DNA from: Pilatotrama ljubarskyi
Taxonomy: Eukaryota; Basidiomycota; Agaricomycetes; Polyporales; Polyporaceae
Length of the DNA: 24,188 bases
Assembly: GCA_022385805.1 (NCBI GenBank)
Contig: MU277781.1
Location: forward strand, 43,804-67,991
Direction: 5' to 3'
This document shows positions 9,626-19,400 of this stretch, in pieces (within the stretch, counting starts at the first letter, position 1; each line of letters begins with the position of its first letter). Under the pieces are notes generated by a model that was given only the letters and a program-made list of their open reading frames with translations, was not told where the DNA came from and did not search any database. Both the position numbers and the translations under genes were made by a program.

Positions 9626-11790
9626 ATGTCCCAGTCAGCGTACTACCTTGGCATTGATGTCGGCACGGGCTCTGTCCGCGCGGGCCTCGTCAAGCACGAT
9701 GGTACCCTCGTGGCGACCTCCACCGAGGACACCATCACCTGGCGCGATCCGCAGGATCACCGCATCTTCGAGCAATCCACGAACAACATATGGGCTGGCA
9801 TGTGCAAATGCATCAAGGCCTGCCTCCAGGAGGCCAAAGTCTCCCCATCCGAAGTCAAAGGCATCGGCTTCGACGCGACGTGCTCGCTCGCGGTCTCCGA
9901 CATGAACGGCGAGCCGGTGGTGGTGACCAAGGGCGATCAGCTTGGCCAGAATGGCGATCGCAACATCATCTTATGGGCAGACCACCGCGCTGAGAAGGAG
10001 GCCGAACTTATCAACAGCACAGGGTCCGTGGTGCTCGACTATGTCGGGGGCACCATGAGTGTACGTTAACCACTTCGTCTCGCTTCATCAACCCAACACT
10101 GATGTGTGTATACCACAGCTTGAGATGGAGATTCCGAAGACTCTTTGGCTCAAGCGCAATATGAAGCCGGAGCTGTTTAAACGCTGCCAGTTCTTTGACC
10201 TCCCCGATTTCCTCACCTACCGCGCGACTGGCTACAACCGCCGCTCCTGCTGCTCTGTCGCGTGCAAGTGCTCTTATGTCCCGACCAAGAATGGTTGGCA
10301 GCCCGACTTCTTCCAGAAGATCGGTTTGGGCGAGTTCGTGGAGAACAACTTCGAGCAGCTCGGCAGCGAGGAAGTCCTCACGGCCGGCATGCCCATTGGC
10401 AATGGTCTGTCCAAGCAGGCGGCCGAGGAGATGGGTCTGCTCGAGGGAACTCCTGTCGGCAGCGGTGTCATCGATGCGTAAGTCTGATATGTGGTCGTGG
10501 AGAAGCGGATTGATGACCCCTCTCTAGCTACGCTGGCTGGCTCGGTACCGTTGCTGCACGGTACAAAGTCAACGGGAAGCTCTCGGACGAGGTACCTAGT
10601 CTTGACGAATCGAGGCATCGCCTAGCCGCGGTTGCCGGTACGAGCACATGCCACATCGTGCAGGCGAGTATTATGCGCTTTGGAAGTGGCTTCCATACTT
10701 AAACCTGCTTCAGAGCCCCGAAGGTGTCTTCGTCAACGGCGTATGGGGACCGTACAAGGACGTCGTGTTCCCGGGATGGTGGATGAACGAAGGTGGACAG
10801 TCCTCTACTGGTCAGGTCAGTGGACCATGTAGATTCCAGACCGACCGGGACTTACAAGCGTCTCCAGCTTATCGACTTCATGATCACGACGCATCCTGCG
10901 TACCCGAGACTCAAGGAGCTGGCCGAACAGCAGAAGACTAACATTCACGAAGGTACGCTGGCCGGATTGTACAAAAGCCTCGGTCCTGAATGTCTTGAAT
11001 CCCAGTACTGCAGAACGAACTCGAGAAGCTGCGTGCGGAGGAGAAGGTGGAAAACCTTACCGAGCTCACGAAAGATCTGCATTTCTACCCTGATCTGCAC
11101 GGTGAGTTTGCACGATCTCGGGGCTGACAGCCTACTGACTCGGTGTTACTAGGGAACCGTTCTCCGCTCGCGGACCCTCGTATGCGCGGCTCCATTGTTG
11201 GCCTCACCCTTGTACGCCCTTCTTGCAGACAGCTGGCCGTGATATTCGACTCAATAGATTTTTGCAGGACTCTAACCTGGGTGACCTCGCGCGCAAGTTC
11301 AACGTGACCCTCGAAGCCATCGCGTTGCAGACGCGCCATATCGTCGACCAGATGAACGACAAAGGCCACTCTATCCGCTCCATCTACATGTCCGGCGGAC
11401 AGGCGAAGAACGCGATGCTCATGCAACTCTTCGCAAACACGTGCAACATGCCCGTCGTGCTGCCGCAGAGCAGTGGCGCAGCGGTCGTCCTCGGGGCTGC
11501 CATGCTCGGTCGTTTCGCCGCGGAGGCGCAGCGCAAGAACCTCGGCAAGGAGCAGCGTGGCCAGGCGCTATGGGAGATTATGGTACGTCTGCCGATGCGG
11601 TAGGGGCGTTCGGTGCACGTGTACTGACTTGATACTGCAACAGGTAGAGATGACGCCGCCGGGCACGATGGTACAGCCTGCTGCCAGCCCGAAGGAGAAG
11701 AAGCTCCTCGAAGCGAAGTACAAGATCTTCCTTGAGCAGATTGACATCCAGAGGCGCTGGCGCAGGGAGATGGAGGAGGCCGCCCGCTGA
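9626..11790 (+). CDS. FGGY: FGGY-family carbohydrate (pentulose-type) kinase, 9 exons
   Basis: An ATP-dependent sugar kinase of the FGGY superfamily, closest in feel to the animal FGGY / yeast YDR109C group, whose members phosphorylate ribulose-like sugars; the exact substrate is inferred. Exons: 9626-10060, 10119-10477, 10528-10663, 10714-10815, 10868-10952, 11006-11101, 11153-11211, 11268-11582, 11644-11790; 577 residues. The N-terminal phosphate motif is GIDVGTGSVRAG (9-20), FDATC lies near 82-86, and GWWMNEGGQSSTGQ ends exon 4. TRHIVDQMN (446-454) and MSGGQAKN (465-472) are followed by SSGAAVVLGAAMLG, the ATP-side signature. The intron between exons 3 and 4 uses a GC donor (CAG|GCGAGT). 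A Cys-rich loop (RRSCCSVACKCSY) is in exon 2. The start was chosen for its Kozak context and because the family motif begins at once. Confidence 0.93.
10664..10713 (+). other. GC-AG intron in the FGGY kinase gene
   Basis: A 50-nt intron with donor GCGAGT instead of GT, otherwise a perfect match to the donor consensus (CAG before it), and acceptor GCTTCAG. Removing it joins HIVQ directly to SPEGVFVNGVWGPY in phase 0, as the family requires. Reading through would meet TAA (CATACTTAAACC) in one phase and break the conserved block in the others. Confidence 0.8.
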
Positions 11791-12178
11791 AGCTGAAGGC
11801 TTGTGCCGCCATCTTGGAAAACGATCACGGAGAAGGACGCTTGCATAGACATAGAGATGCAATGTAACAACACGTCGGTGGACTCGGTGCTCTCTGTCCG
11901 TGAGCTTGTTCACGTGTGGTTGTATGTCGATGTGCCCGAGATCGTCGAAGCCCACACATGTAATGACCGTCGAAAATGCTCTCCGAGAGGAGCGCTGCGA
12001 TGCATGCATTGAGAGGGCCAGGGGAAGAGGCGCCAAGACGCTGCGGTACGACCGCTTCTACACTACTTCTACAACTACGTATAAGAAAGCCAATAAAGAA
12101 ACACATCATATGTACAGACAAGTCCGAGAAACGACCACATAAGCTGACAGTGCTACGATCCGCGCGTGGGCGCAGGCC
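11791..12178. other. Convergent 3' intergenic region
   Basis: 388 bp between the stop codons of the FGGY kinase (+) and the cyclin (-). It contains an AATAAA hexamer near 12092 on the plus strand, a possible polyadenylation signal for the kinase, and is less GC-rich than the flanking exons. No gene or repeat is visible. Confidence 0.5.
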
Positions 12179-13414
12179 TCAGATTTTGAATAGGCCCGAC
12201 GTTCCCCACACGGCGGTGTTGTCGTAGCACCGCCAAGGATACGTCGTCTCGACGCGGCACTCCTGCGGCCGCTCGTACCGTGCCGTCGGTGGCGAGAACG
12301 GCTCGAACCGGGGCGAGTCCGCTGGTGCAACGTACGGGTCCGCGGCGTACCACCTCACACGCGCCTCCATCTCCGGATCTCGACGCGGTGGATGGTTAGG
12401 GTGCGGCGTCGAGGGGCGGCGCGGCGGAGCGAGGTAGGGGTTGTACGACGCGCCCTTCGGGAGGTGGGAAGGGTACGCGTCGGGAGGAGTGATGACTGGG
12501 GGTGTCGAGTTGTAGGAGTCCGGCGAGTCCGGATACATTAGGTCAGGTAGGTTCGCCATGGTTGGCGCCGACTCCTCGGCGTGCGCGTGCGCGTGCGGGC
12601 GGGGGTGGATGGGGTAGCGGTACTCGGCGCGCTCGCGGTGCGCGAACACGGAGCCGGTGCGTGCGGACTGGCGCCACGCGTCCGCGCCCTTGCGCGTCGC
12701 GCGCATGAGGCCCTCGTGGTGCGCGAGGAGGTCCGCGTCCGTCACGCGCATCTCGAAGTTGAGCAGATAGAGGAACTCGCGCTCGATCCGGCATATGTCC
12801 GCCTTGCTGAAGACGCAGCTGCAGCGCGCCCAGTGCTCCGCTTTGACGGGCGCGTCGTTGATGTACTGCAGGCGCCGTGAGAACTCTGGCTGCAGGGTCC
12901 GGCGTGGTGGCGAGGGAGGCGGGACGTACCTTGAACGCGGTTATGAGCGCGCCGATGGCGAGTCGCTCGCAGACCCAGTCCTCCGAGTCGATCTCCAGGT
13001 GTTTCCGGATGCGGTCGAGGTAGACGATCGCCACAAGGACGGCGGGGGTGTCCATGCGCGTGTACTCGAGGAACGTCTTGACGATCTGCGTCGTCTGCAT
13101 GTTCTTCAGTCCGAACGCGACCTTGTACGTCGGCCCGATGAGGGCGCTCGCCACCGTGAGGGTCACGACGTCGAGGAAGTAGTCTGTGGCGGGGGCGCGC
13201 GCAAAGTTCGGAAGCGCGCTACAGGCTCGCGCGAGGAAGGCGACTTACCGAGGACGCTCCACGACAGCGGCGTCTTGACCATCTCGACCACGCGCGGGTT
13301 GTGGTCCCTGGGGTCGACCCGGCTAGCAGGATCGACGGAGCAGGCAGGGGTAGTGGCGCAGGACATGGAGAGGGACATGAAGGCGGGGGCAGAGGAGGTC
13401 GCAGCAGAGCCCAT
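12179..13414 (-). CDS. PCL-type cyclin (cyclin N-terminal domain), 3 exons
   Basis: A cyclin of the Pcl1/Pcl2-like group, which activates Pho85/CDK5-type kinases at the G1/S transition and in polarity control; the kinase partner is inferred. Exons (minus): 13414-13249, 13183-12930, 12865-12179; 368 residues. The cyclin box (~residues 60-180) includes LDVVTLTVASALIG, TFLEYTRMDTPAVLVAIVYL with LDRIRK, and ALITAFK joined across intron 2 to YINDAPVKAEHWARCSCVF. It then has DICRIEREFLYLLNFEMRV, the helix typical of PCL cyclins. The remaining ~140 residues are disordered, Pro/Arg/His-rich (HAHAHA, PPRRPSTPHP). Intron 2 could also end 24 nt upstream at CCCTGCAG, adding eight residues in frame; I chose the acceptor that restores the conserved K-Y-x-N-D. 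It converges on the FGGY kinase. Confidence 0.9.
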
Positions 13415-14313
13415 TGTGCAGGTTCGCCGGGCTCGTGGAGGTATAAAAGGGCGCGGTAGCAGGATATCTAGATCGACGGATGCGGCAGCTGCTGCAGACT
13501 GCAGACTGCGGGGACGGACGAGGGAATATGAGCGTGGGTGAGCGAGCGCGTGTTTTGTCCGGCGAGAAGCCTGTTGGTGGTTCAGAGGTGCTGCTGCTGC
13601 TGCGGGAGAGGAAGTGGCGAACGCAACTTATATGAAGGGGAGAGGATAGGAGGCCAAAGCGGCCTTGCGGCGCATTAGCCAGAACAACCAGGAGCGCCTT
13701 CCAAAGCGGTCGCGAAGGCCCACATGGACCTGCGAGTCTGCATGGCGCAAGTCCAAGCGTTGATGTACGGATTGTCCGGCGCGCGCGATGCGGTGTGTTG
13801 TGGCGAGTGCGCGAGGCACGGGAAGACAAAGCTAGCGCTGGCCTCGCGACGGGGCTCTGTTCACAAGAGACAGAAGGTCCAGAGGTGCCGCGGGAGAATA
13901 AACGGTAGGGGCAATAGCCTTTGTTAACGGCAAGAGGGAAGGCGACGAATGGCGTGGACCATTGTGCTTTTGGCGCCCACCAAGAAGCTGTGCTCCAGAT
14001 TCTCCGCGGCTGCAGCAAGGCGCGCCGGGCGCGTGCACGCAGCAGACCCATGAAGTGTCCTACGCTCGGACCAAGCACGGAGTCAGCGAAAATTGCAAAG
14101 CAAGGTAGGAGATATGATACGAAGGCGCTGCTCTGACTCGATATGACACGCCTGGACCAGAGTCCCACTGATTGCAGGTTGAATGTCTCAAGTCTCTCCG
14201 TGATGGCACACTGATTGAAAGGCTGGGGCATGTCAAGGCATGTTTTGTGGTAGTGAATACATATGCGTGCATGCGAGGGTAGAGAGCAAAGATCGAAGAG
14301 AATCCCGAAGCGT
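13415..14313. promoter_or_regulatory. Upstream region of the cyclin gene, 3' region of eS25
   Basis: About 900 bp with no supported gene. A 302-codon minus-strand frame spans most of it and runs into cyclin exon 1 out of phase, but its composition (Ser/Arg/Leu/Pro, no motif) looks like chance in GC-rich DNA. TATAAAAG occurs near 13442 but points away from the cyclin. On the cyclin strand CATATAAG occurs near 13630, about 220 bp before its ATG, a possible TATA element. A short CTG/CAG run (GCTGCTGCTGCTGC) lies at about 13591. Confidence 0.45.
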
Positions 14314-14880
14314 TTAGTCAGAGCCGCCGCCCGTTGAACGTGCTACGAAAAGATCAAAGCGTCAGCTTTCTCCTGTCCTCGCCCCTCCGCAAGAATATAC
14401 GCACTGTAGATGAGCTGGCCGCTGTGGTGCACGATCCGCTTGATCTGCCCCTCCTTCTCCAGGTGCCTGATCGCGATGCGCGCGAGGGATCCGTTGATCT
14501 TCAGCCGCTCGATGAGGATGGACTGGCTGATGAAGCGGAACGTCGGGACCTCCTTCAGGATGCGGTCGTACGTCGGCTTGTCGAGGACGACGGCGTGCTG
14601 CGCCTTGTCCTTGACCTTGCCCTTGGACCACTTCTTCTTCTTGGCAGCCTTGCCACCGCTGGACGACGTGGGTGCTGCTGCCTTAGCCTTGGCCTGCGCG
14701 AGGGGAGAAGAGGGACATCCGATTAGTCACAGACTCAAAGCTCAAGGCGTCATCCGGAGCGGCAGACAGCCATCCATGCGAACCCGACCCCTCGACGCCG
14801 CGAAAAACGGCTTAGAGGGCTCGATAGCACGTTGGCGGGCCTGTCTGTCGGCTCATAGGACTGGCAGCGGTACTCACCAT
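14314..14880 (-). CDS. RPS25: 40S ribosomal protein eS25, 3 exons
   Basis: A small-subunit protein near the head and E site, needed for some IRES-driven initiation in other eukaryotes. Exons (minus): 14880-14878, 14693-14405, 14342-14314; 106 residues, normal for the family. Exon 1 contributes only the ATG before a GTGAGT donor, and a 184-nt intron follows. The protein has the typical Lys/Ala-rich N-terminus ([20 protein letters not shown]), then the winged-helix core ([48 protein letters not shown]) and a short tail RSTGGGSD. Intron 2 is 56 nt (GTGCGT...TCGTAG). I looked for a box C/D snoRNA in the long first intron and found no convincing C and D box pair. Confidence 0.95.
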
Positions 14881-15277
14881 TGTCTTGACGGCCTTTCGTG
14901 GGTTGCTGGGAGCGGCGGTCTCTGAGATCCCTCTCTGCTAAGGCGCACGGCTGATGCCGATCGGAACCTGAAATCAAGCGCCCAGAGGGGAATAGGCGCG
15001 CGTACACACTACTTAGCATCGACTGATGCTTCAGGGAATTCATCGTTAAACGTTCATGACCGTTATGGTGCAGAACAGCTTCGTTTACACTCTCGAATAC
15101 ACCCACAGCTCATGGCCCTACGGCGAGTTTTTCACGACATGCATTCGACGATTTATAAATTGATGTAATGTAAGTTGTTCTGTACTGTTGTACCTGGACG
15201 GGACTTCGTACACAAGCGGCCACTGTGCGCAGATCTATTCGAGCCAAACATCCCGGACTGCAGACGAAAGTGAACAA
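14881..15277. promoter_or_regulatory. eS25 upstream region
   Basis: About 400 bp upstream of eS25 with no supported gene. AT-rich patches such as GACGATTTATAAATTG (near 15150) are present, and a TACACCCACAG near 15098 is loosely like the ACACCC core of Rap1-type ribosomal-protein promoters, but its role here is speculative. Confidence 0.35.
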
Positions 15278-15406
15278 CTACGTGCTCCCCTTGGCATTCG
15301 CATGCTGAAGCCAGTACTTGCACGAGTTAGAGTTTCCGCCGTTACCAAGGATAATCATCGCGTGCCTATGGCCGGATCCCTTGCCTGCCTTGATGGGTGC
15401 CGAAGG
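15278..15406 (-). CDS. Candidate orphan C-terminal exon of an unknown small protein
   Basis: On the minus strand, after a good acceptor (GTGCGTGCAG) at 15407, a 43-codon frame runs to TAG at 15278-15280. It encodes a strikingly protein-like tail, PSAPIKAGKGSGHRHAMIIL followed by GNGGNSNSCKYWLQHANAKG and ST. The amino-acid mix (Gly, Asn, Trp, Tyr, Cys) is unlike random GC-rich frames nearby. A possible upstream exon near 15535-15720 (MVLPFYSPTRLATALREAPA) could feed it through a GTAACG donor near 15530, but I cannot confirm the join. Family not recognised. It could be the remnant or 3' exon of a gene. Confidence 0.3.
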   Translation of the reverse strand, partial: PSAPIKAGKGSGHRHAMIILGNGGNSNSCKYWLQHANAKGST

Positions 15407-16258
15407 CTGCACGCACCCGAAGCCGGACTACGTCCTGTTCCTGCACTGCGTCGAGCGCTAGAATCAACGCTGTGTGCTGAGCAGGGGTAGACCTGCGCTG
15501 TGAGCAGCGCTGCATCATCGCGTACGTTACTTGCCTGCGAGTCAGTCGGTTGATGACGACTGGCGTAGAAGAGACGCTGTTTGCTTTGTATGCGCATCCT
15601 CCGGCGATGCAGCGATCGTCCTCGTTCTGCTCCAGCGCTCGGCGCCAGATACTGCAGTCTCGCTGGGGCTTCGCGAAGAGCAGTAGCGAGTCGCGTCGGT
15701 GAGTAGAATGGAAGCACCATATCTGAATATTGCGGTTATGTCAGTGAATCAGAAAGACATCGCTACAAGACGGGCGCTGCTCACCGTCAGAATGAGTTGT
15801 TTCCATTTCCACGACAGCGCTGCCGCCATGGACGTGCAGTCCAAAGTGTGCTGGGACCTCACGACGGGATCAATCTATAATGTGCGGCTGACGGACGATC
15901 AGAAAGACTTTGCGCTCAAGTGCACATCGCTACATACCACGCAAGATAATGACACGTTTGGGCGGCCAATGGAAGACCGCAAGTCAAGGACGGGACGTCA
16001 TTCGGGCATTCGTTCCGTCGAACCTATCGTGTTCGGGGGAACATATATGACCGCGGGGGCAGGGCGGATGGCTTGTGCACGCGTCGTTCCACCCACGGTG
16101 GACGTCAGAAGATCTTGGGCATGGGAGACGACGGGCTGATCTGCGGAGGGTTAGGCTTGAGAAGCCGGTGCTATCGTTGCGGAGAGCGATGTTCCTAGGA
16201 CGCGGGTGCGGCCTGAGCATGCGCGCAGGTTCCGGGGTAGACTCGAAACCAGCCGGTC
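15407..16258. other. Intergenic stretch with one short ORF
   Basis: There is no strong gene. A plus-strand frame starting at an ATG with an excellent Kozak context (GCCGCCATGG, ATG at 15828) runs 104 codons to 16139. Its first ~45 codons (MDVQSKVCWDLTTGSIYNVR...) look more protein-like than the Arg-rich remainder, but no family is recognised and no introns are evident. The region lies just outside the left terminal repeat of the element described below, or partly inside it if the repeat extends further left. Confidence 0.25.
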
Positions 16259-16309
16259 GGGACGCACGTGGAAGCTGCCAATCGGGGTTTGAAAGGCAGC
16301 TTGCGTCCC
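16259..16309. repeat. Imperfect palindrome (hairpin) abutting the left terminal repeat
   Basis: GGGACGC (16259-16265) and AAGCTGCC (16272-16279) pair with GGCAGCTT (16295-16302) and GCGTCCC (16303-16309). This gives a 15-bp stem with a 6-base bulge on the left arm and a 15-base loop. It ends exactly where detectable homology to the right terminal repeat begins, because the right copy meets the window end there, so it may itself be part of the repeat. Confidence 0.6.
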
Positions 16310-16381
16310 AAACGACTGGTCAAACTCGGGGGGGTCCTGGCAGGAGCACCGGATTAGGCAGGCGTGTGAAAACGTACTTAG
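16310..16381 (+). repeat. Left terminal inverted repeat
   Basis: It matches the reverse complement of 24117-24188 with about nine mismatches and no gaps. The perfect inner block GCGTGTGAAAACGTACTTAG lies at 16362-16381. Other shared blocks are CTGGTC, AACTCG, GGGGG and GGCAGGAGC. The repeat may extend left of 16310, but its partner would be outside the window. Confidence 0.88.
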
Positions 16382-16477
16382 CAGTACGCGTATTCTCTAC
16401 CTTGGGGAATCTCGAAGAGGAGGGGACAGCCGTGTACAAGCTGACTCGAGAAGCTCACAATGAAATGCATTTCCATA

Positions 16478-19400
16478 TTATAAATCGTCTAAGTCTAATG
16501 ACAGCTCCTCTTCCTCCGCGAAGAACTTACGTGGATCATAGTCATCCTGGTCGAAGTGCTCCCACAGCTCCTCATCGCCCTCTTCGTACAGTGATGCGGG
16601 CAGCTCGCTGATGTATACGCCTCCTTGAGTGCCACCTTCAACGGCGCCAAGCCCGGTCGAAGCGGTCTGTAATGTTGACGAATAAATGAGTATTGACAGT
16701 CACACTGTGAGCCACTGTGCGAGCCTACCTCGGAGTCGCTATGCGCACTCGACTCCTGCTCGCTCGTTGTCGCCGATATCGGTGCCTCGCCCATAGGCAT
16801 ATCAGCCAGAGGCGTCATACGCCGCCGCCGCTGGAGCTGAGCGAACATCCGGTTGTACTCCTGCAGTGGCCCTCGTAGTTGGTCCAGTCCGGCCGAGATG
16901 ACGTTCAAGACCTCATCTTCGCCCTCAATGACGCGCCCGCGCTCGATGTCGTACACGTTATGCATCCGGAGCTTCTCACTGATGGTCTTGATGTCTCTAT
17001 GGAGCTCCGGACTCTGGTGCCGACTTCCGAGTCGCACGCCGAGGTTCTTGTTGACTTGCGAGGCGAGTGTACGGAGCAGGGTGACACATGGTGAGATGGT
17101 TTGCAGCCATTCCCACGACGCGTTGCTGCCCTGCGCTTTATAGATAACCTGTGGGAGAGGCATCAGTCGTGCACATCGGAGCATGGCAGGGCACTGGAAC
17201 GCACCTTGATCCAGTAATTCATGTGCTCTTGAAGTAAGTCGACAGGCACCCAAGCGTTCGCCTTGCCGGTGGAGTTTACTAGCCAATTCTTGATCATGAT
17301 GCGCCTGCGATTACGTGTGAGATCGAGAGACGCGGCAGACGATTCGTGAAGACGCACCTTAGAGGCTCAGGCCAAACGTGCGTGAGGTTATGAACGAGGT
17401 GGAGTAGCTCGTGGGCGTACTTTGTGCGCCCGCTTCCCCGGTACATGAGTGCAAGGATCTTCAGGACGCGCACAATGCGGCCTGAGTAGCCGCCCTTGAT
17501 CGCGTCCGTGAACTCGCGCAGAACCAGTGCGTCGCGGAGGAAGAGACACGCGTTCTCGTATACCATGTCGCCTTCGCGTGACTCGGGCGTCTTGGGAGCT
17601 AGGGGCGTTTGGCCGGTTGCCTCATGGTAGCCAGAGTGAGAGGATGCGGCTCCCGCCTGCACGCCCGGCGGGTCACGCGTTCCGGACAGTTGCACATCCA
17701 CCGCAGCTCTCGTTGGCACCGGACTCTCCAGTACTGCAGTAGGCGTCGATGTGGCTGCAGGCGAGCTTGCTGGGACAGAGGCAGAGGAGGCAGCAGCGTC
17801 TTGCGGGGGTAAGGGTGTACAGTCATTGGGAGATGGCCGCGCGAGCTCCGCGTGACGGTGACGCCGGAGTTTTGCGACTTCTGCGGGGCTACCGAATTTC
17901 TTAAGGATTTCAGCGGCGTGTGCTTTCAACTGGGTGAACGTCACAGTTCGAGCGTATTCCTCAAGGTCGGAGCATCCAGAAACAAGCTCAAGGCAATGGT
18001 GGATACACCCGCTGAGGCTGGTGAAGATCAGATCACGGCATGTGCGGTAGGGGGGAAGAGAGCTGGTGACGATAGGCTTCCGATCGAGGATAGTGTTCCA
18101 GAATGACAGACATGCGGGATTGCGAGTCCCAGACTGCGGATCGCCCCAATGGGTCTCAATGATACCGTGCGTCAAGGCCATTTGATGATGGAAGAAGCCG
18201 GGGCCGAAGACAAGATGACCATATGAGTTCGCCAGGGACTCGTGTCCAGCACGGTTGCTGATAAGAGTTCGAAGGCGAGCAATGGAAAGCTGGTCGCCAA
18301 AGACAGGACGGACGATGCCGGTGAACTTCGTAGTGCCGACGTCGAACCCGAGCTCCGTGAAGATACTGTCCATGACCTCGGCATTGCCGGTGACGCTCGA
18401 CTCGTCAATATTCATGGCAGGAAGAGGGTGGACCTCTGTCTGGTGGAGAGGGATTGTATCTTCCTTGTCGGGCAGGCATTGAGAGACGGCAGAGCGGAAG
18501 CGGGCGAAGGACTCCGAGCTGTCGACGATGATGCGCAGGATGGAGTGCTCCAGCGAGCTATGGAAGAGTCGTGCTTCCTCCGGGCTGTGGAGGATATCCT
18601 TCAAGGCCAGAGAGGGTGCAGCATCGAAAGACTGGAGAAGGTCGGAGGTGAGCATGTCCTCAGGCTTCGCGCCGTAGAGAGGGAAGATGGTTGCGCAGGT
18701 CCCATTCTCTTGCGAATCTTTGCGACCTAGGATCTGTTCAGCGATCTTGAAGACCATATTGATGTTGTCGTACACGTGCCCACACAGCGAAGAGTGAGCG
18801 CAGCGTCGTGTTGCCCGTCGACAGGCGGTGGAGATCCGCCTCAGCAAGCCTGCTCCGCGATGAAGGAGAGGAAAGCCTGCCGTGGGCGCCTGAGGACTGC
18901 CGGACACGTTCCCAGGTTCATCAATTGGACGCTGTACGGCGGCACAAGGGCGAGGCTGTTCCTCTGCTCCAGTCTCACGAGACGAGTCTTCATGCTGCTC
19001 TTCGTCCTGCTCATCACTGGCGCTCCCATCTTCGTTCTGCATGGAGTCCTGCGGTGTGTCTTTCTCAGGCCAGTCTGGATCCTCCGTGTCTTCGTCCTCC
19101 AAGCGATCGCCTCCCAACGCCGTCTCGGAAGGCCCATGCTGTCCATCTACGAGCGTGTCGTTCGCGACGACTAACGTGGGGATTGCATCCGGTGAGCCAT
19201 CACTTGATCCTGTACATCTCTCATCGTCATCTGTCTGGCCAGCATCAGTGGAGACGTCCGTCGTGCGGCTCCCTGCGATACTGGGATAGCTGCTGCAGAA
19301 GCCGAGGTTGGAGAGGACAGATATGATTTGCCGTTGCGCACCGGTAGCGTACAGGTAGAGTCCCACAATGTGCTTGACATAGCTGTTGTTCTGACTCCGT

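Noticed and set aside
10592..10625. 34-nt GT...AG candidate intron in the FGGY gene
   Set aside because: Too short, and removal shifts the frame; retaining it gives S-R-H-R-L-A-A-V-A-G-T-S-T, which fits the family.
12795..13541. 248-codon plus-strand ORF antisense to the cyclin
   Set aside because: Crosses two good cyclin introns and mirrors its exons; Arg/Gly/Glu-rich with no family resemblance.
13323..14231. 302-codon minus-strand ORF upstream of the cyclin
   Set aside because: Low-complexity Ser/Arg/Leu/Pro composition, no motif, and it overlaps cyclin exon 1 in a different phase; chance openness in GC-rich promoter DNA is more likely.
14694..14877. snoRNA inside the long eS25 intron
   Set aside because: A GATGACG resembles a C box, but no properly placed D box or terminal stem was found.
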